Shown here: in pieces, positions 63,501 through 64,000 of the stretch
Numbering within the stretch: the first letter of the stretch is position 1
How the letters are laid out: each line of letters begins with the position of its first letter
Source of the DNA: Kaistella flava (ex Peng et al. 2021)
GTDB taxonomy: Bacteria; Bacteroidota; Bacteroidia; Flavobacteriales; Weeksellaceae
Length of the DNA: 64,000 nt
Assembly: GCF_015191005.1 (NCBI RefSeq)
Contig: NZ_CP040442.1
Coordinates: forward strand, 3,100,001 to 3,164,000
Direction of reading: 5' to 3'
Notes under the pieces: model-generated
What the model was told of the DNA's origin: nothing
Database searches by the model: none
Seen by the model: only the letters and a program-made list of their open reading frames with translations
Program-made: the position numbers and the translations under genes

Positions 63501-64000
63501 GAATACTTTGTTTTTTATTTAAAATATAGAAAGCTCGTTGTGCTGCTTTTTCTTCTGCTTTTTTCTTGGAAGTTTCAGTAGCATTTGAAATTTTCTCATT
63601 ATCTAACCAAACATGAGTTCTAAAAACGAGATTTTTATTGGGTTGAACCTCTTCTAAAGTCTCATACTTAATGACGACTTTTTTCTTTTGACTCCATTCT
63701 AATAATAAACCTTTATAGCTTATTATTTTGTTTTCAAGCTGATTAATTGCCTTTGGTGTCAATAAACGATCGAGAATTATTTTTCTGCAAGTATCGTAAT
63801 CCAAATCGAGATAAATTGCTCCAACTAAGGCTTCAAAAAGATTCCCAGCGATATTTTCACTGAGAGACGTATTAGATTCATTCTGCAAAAACTTTGTCAG
63901 AGAAAGTTCGTTCCCTAATTTATTAAGGTTTTTTCTGTTAACAATTTTCGACTTCATCTGGGTGAGATATCCTTCATTGGCATCAGGATAGGTCGCAAAA
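63475..64000 (-). CDS. rnc: Ribonuclease III (partial, C-terminal part)
   Basis: The frame is open to the window edge. Visible residues begin FATYPDANEGYLTQMKSKIV at the edge, then a metal-binding region NLFEALVGAIYLDLDYD, and a C-terminal double-stranded-RNA-binding domain (YKGLLLEWSQKKKVV to KKKAEEKAAQRAFYIL). It processes rRNA and other duplex RNAs. The N-terminus with the signature ERLEFLGD-type motif lies beyond 64000. Confidence 0.93.
   Translation of the reverse strand, partial: FATYPDANEGYLTQMKSKIVNRKNLNKLGNELSLTKFLQNESNTSLSENIAGNLFEALVGAIYLDLDYDTCRKIILDRLLTPKAINQLENKIISYKGLLLEWSQKKKVVIKYETLEEVQPNKNLVFRTHVWLDNEKISNATETSKKKAEEKAAQRAFYILNKKQSILENPKVHS

Overview
The window is chromosomal DNA from a low-GC member of Bacteroidota, class Flavobacteriia, most like the Chryseobacterium/Kaistella group (family Weeksellaceae). 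This is inferred from gene content: a SusC/SusD pair, a T9SS sorting-domain protein, bacillithiol synthase BshA, lineage-restricted DUF2851, DUF4254, DUF4292, DUF6702 and IPExxxVDY proteins, -7 boxes of the TAnnTTTG type, no Shine-Dalgarno-like leaders, and a tRNA gene without an encoded CCA end. No species call is possible from the sequence alone.

Layout. 1-12200: envelope and housekeeping genes, mostly on the minus strand (DUF2851, bshA, GH3 glycosidase; ribA, DUF4254, tatA, an EnvC-like degenerate M23 protein, DUF4292, sugar nucleotidyltransferase, dut, flippase), plus deoD and a lipoprotein on the plus strand. 12686-20524: plus-strand dihydroorotase, M16 protease, SDR reductase and M1 metallopeptidase. 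20705-28956: an integrated mobile element in the 3' end of tRNA-Gln(TTG). 29331-38707: recA, htpG, an alkyltransferase-like protein, a deoxyhypusine-synthase-like gene, an outer-membrane barrel, arfB, menE, argS. 38788-47760: susD/susC, rnhB, yidC, pyrG. 48096-57679: a T9SS protein, a FISUMP-domain protein, radA, an ACP phosphodiesterase, DUF6702, HupE/UreJ, an IS4-family insertion and a second M1 peptidase. 58036-64000: groES-groEL, an HTH-like unknown, pyk, an IPExxxVDY protein and a partial rnc.

The most interesting region is the element at 20705-28956. It is bounded by a perfect 15-bp repeat that contains the tRNA-Gln acceptor end. It carries a tyrosine integrase, a MerR/excisionase-like HTH protein, two unknown proteins, a probable replication initiation protein preceded by an overlapping 12-codon leader, and a run of small secreted or membrane proteins. 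No conjugation, relaxase or capsid gene is recognisable. Both ends carry the same paired TCGGTAC motif (probable integrase arm sites). Three genes begin with an identical GTTCAAAC-N8-ATG leader. The element supplies its own tRNA terminator hairpin. An ISAon1-like IS (1399 bp, 8-bp target duplication) has landed in the right arm site.

Intergenic regions hold several families of dispersed, often self-complementary repeats. Two copies of one family keep their flanks but have different, still self-complementary centres; one copy is split by the IS4-family element (1515 bp, perfect 16-bp ends, 8-bp target duplication). Both IS transposases are frameshifted.
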